DNA of 6,773 bases from NCBI GenBank assembly GCA_904502105.1, contig CAJGDF010000093.1:1-6773 (forward strand), read 5' to 3'. Position numbers and translations under genes: made by a program. The notes beneath the pieces were generated by a model that did no database searches, was not told the DNA's origin, and saw only the letters and a program-made list of their open reading frames with translations. This document shows, piece after piece, positions 6,263 through 6,773 of the stretch. Origin of the DNA: an uncultured Clostridia bacterium (lineage in GTDB: Bacteria > Bacillota > Clostridia > Oscillospirales > UBA644). Positions within the stretch are counted from its first letter, which is position 1; the number at the start of each line of letters is the position of its first letter.

Positions 6263-6319
6263 AAGTATATTGCGGAAACAGTTTTAAATAATGTTAACAT
6301 AATAAGAATTTATCATAAA

Positions 6320-6325
6320 AAGGAG
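6320..6325 (+). promoter_or_regulatory. Ribosome binding site of uxuA
   Basis: AAGGAG lies 7 nt before ATG 6333. It selects that ATG over the in-frame ATGs at 6339 and 6345. Confidence 0.85.
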
Positions 6326-6332
6326 AAAAAAT

Positions 6333-6773
6333 ATGCCTATGAAGATGACATTCCGATGGTATGGCGAAGGTAACGACCGCATCAAACTGTCGGATATCAA
6401 GCAGATTCCCGGTGTTGACGGTATCGTTTGGGCTTTACATCACAAAATGCCCGGTGAGATCTGGGAAGAAAACGAGATCGCGGAGGTAAAACGTCAGCTT
6501 GACGAATACGGTTTTAACATGGATGTTGTTGAATCTGTTAACGTTCATGATGATATCAAGATCGGTCTTCCCTCCCGTGACGGCTATATCGAAAATTATA
6601 AAACAACTATCAGAAACCTCTCTAAATTCGGTGTTAAAGTAATATGCTATAACTTTATGCCGATATTTGACTGGACTCGTTCGAATCTTTTCCACCCCGT
6701 AGGCGACGGCTCGACCGCACTTTTCTACGAAAAAAATATGATTCAGGACGACTATAACGCTATGGCTAAGTAC
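6333..6773 (+). CDS. uxuA: Mannonate dehydratase UxuA, N-terminal part (3' end outside window)
   Basis: 147 codons are open to the right edge; the full family is about 350-400 residues. The enzyme dehydrates D-mannonate to 2-keto-3-deoxygluconate in the cytoplasm (EC 4.2.1.8), a step of glucuronate catabolism. The sequence is highly typical: MTFRWYGEGND (5-15), I-KQIPGVDGIVWALHH (22-37), GEIWEENEI (41-49), NMDVVESVNVHDDIKIG (62-78), NYKTTI (88-93) and GVKVICYNFMPIFDWTR (100-116), the last being the signature barrel-strand region. The Mn2+ ligands in the C-terminal half are outside the window. It is preceded by a strong SD and probably its own promoter, so it is likely the first gene of a hexuronate operon continuing to the right. 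Confidence 0.96.
   Translation, partial: MPMKMTFRWYGEGNDRIKLSDIKQIPGVDGIVWALHHKMPGEIWEENEIAEVKRQLDEYGFNMDVVESVNVHDDIKIGLPSRDGYIENYKTTIRNLSKFGVKVICYNFMPIFDWTRSNLFHPVGDGSTALFYEKNMIQDDYNAMAKY

Noticed and set aside
6435..6695. Minus-strand open frame of 86 codons at the right end
   Set aside because: It is antisense to the highly typical UxuA sequence, so it is a shadow.

Overview
The window looks like chromosome from a low-to-moderate G+C Gram-positive anaerobe, most likely a Clostridia-type gut or rumen Firmicute. This is inferred from the near-consensus TTGACA/TATAAT promoters with 17-bp spacers, the strong purine-rich Shine-Dalgarno (SD) sites, the intrinsic terminators with T tracts, the encoded CCA on the tRNA, and the gene types (DUF3784-like protein, GNAT pairs, GH31, uxuA). 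The species cannot be told from the sequence. I see no mobile element, CRISPR array or phage gene.

Layout. At the left edge is the 3' end of a class I SAM-dependent methyltransferase (+). It converges on a minus-strand block and is separated from it by a bidirectional hairpin terminator. The minus block, in transcription order, is tRNA-Leu(GAG), its terminator, a second strong promoter, a uroporphyrinogen-decarboxylase-like protein that is probably not HemE, and a large family 31 glycoside hydrolase. The 94-nt leader between the last two genes is structured. To the right of the tRNA, divergent from it, is a plus-strand cluster with its own promoter: two unrelated GNAT acetyltransferases 4 nt apart and a small three-helix membrane protein (DUF3784-like) overlapping the second by 8 nt. 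The window ends in the first 147 codons of uxuA (mannonate dehydratase), which has its own promoter-like site, an inverted repeat and a strong SD.

Functional reading. The GH31/URO-D-like pair is probably a small glycan or glycoside utilisation operon. UxuA belongs to hexuronate (glucuronate) catabolism and probably opens another sugar-acid operon to the right. The GNAT/GNAT/DUF3784 cluster is of unknown purpose.

The part most worth a second look is the leader in front of the GH31 gene. It has two SD sites, each followed by a hairpin, a possible 21-codon upstream ORF in frame with GH31 whose stop lies in the second hairpin loop, and repeats allowing alternative pairing. The URO-D-like protein is also notable: it lacks the HemE N-terminal signature and has HxD where cobalamin-methyltransferase relatives have HxC.
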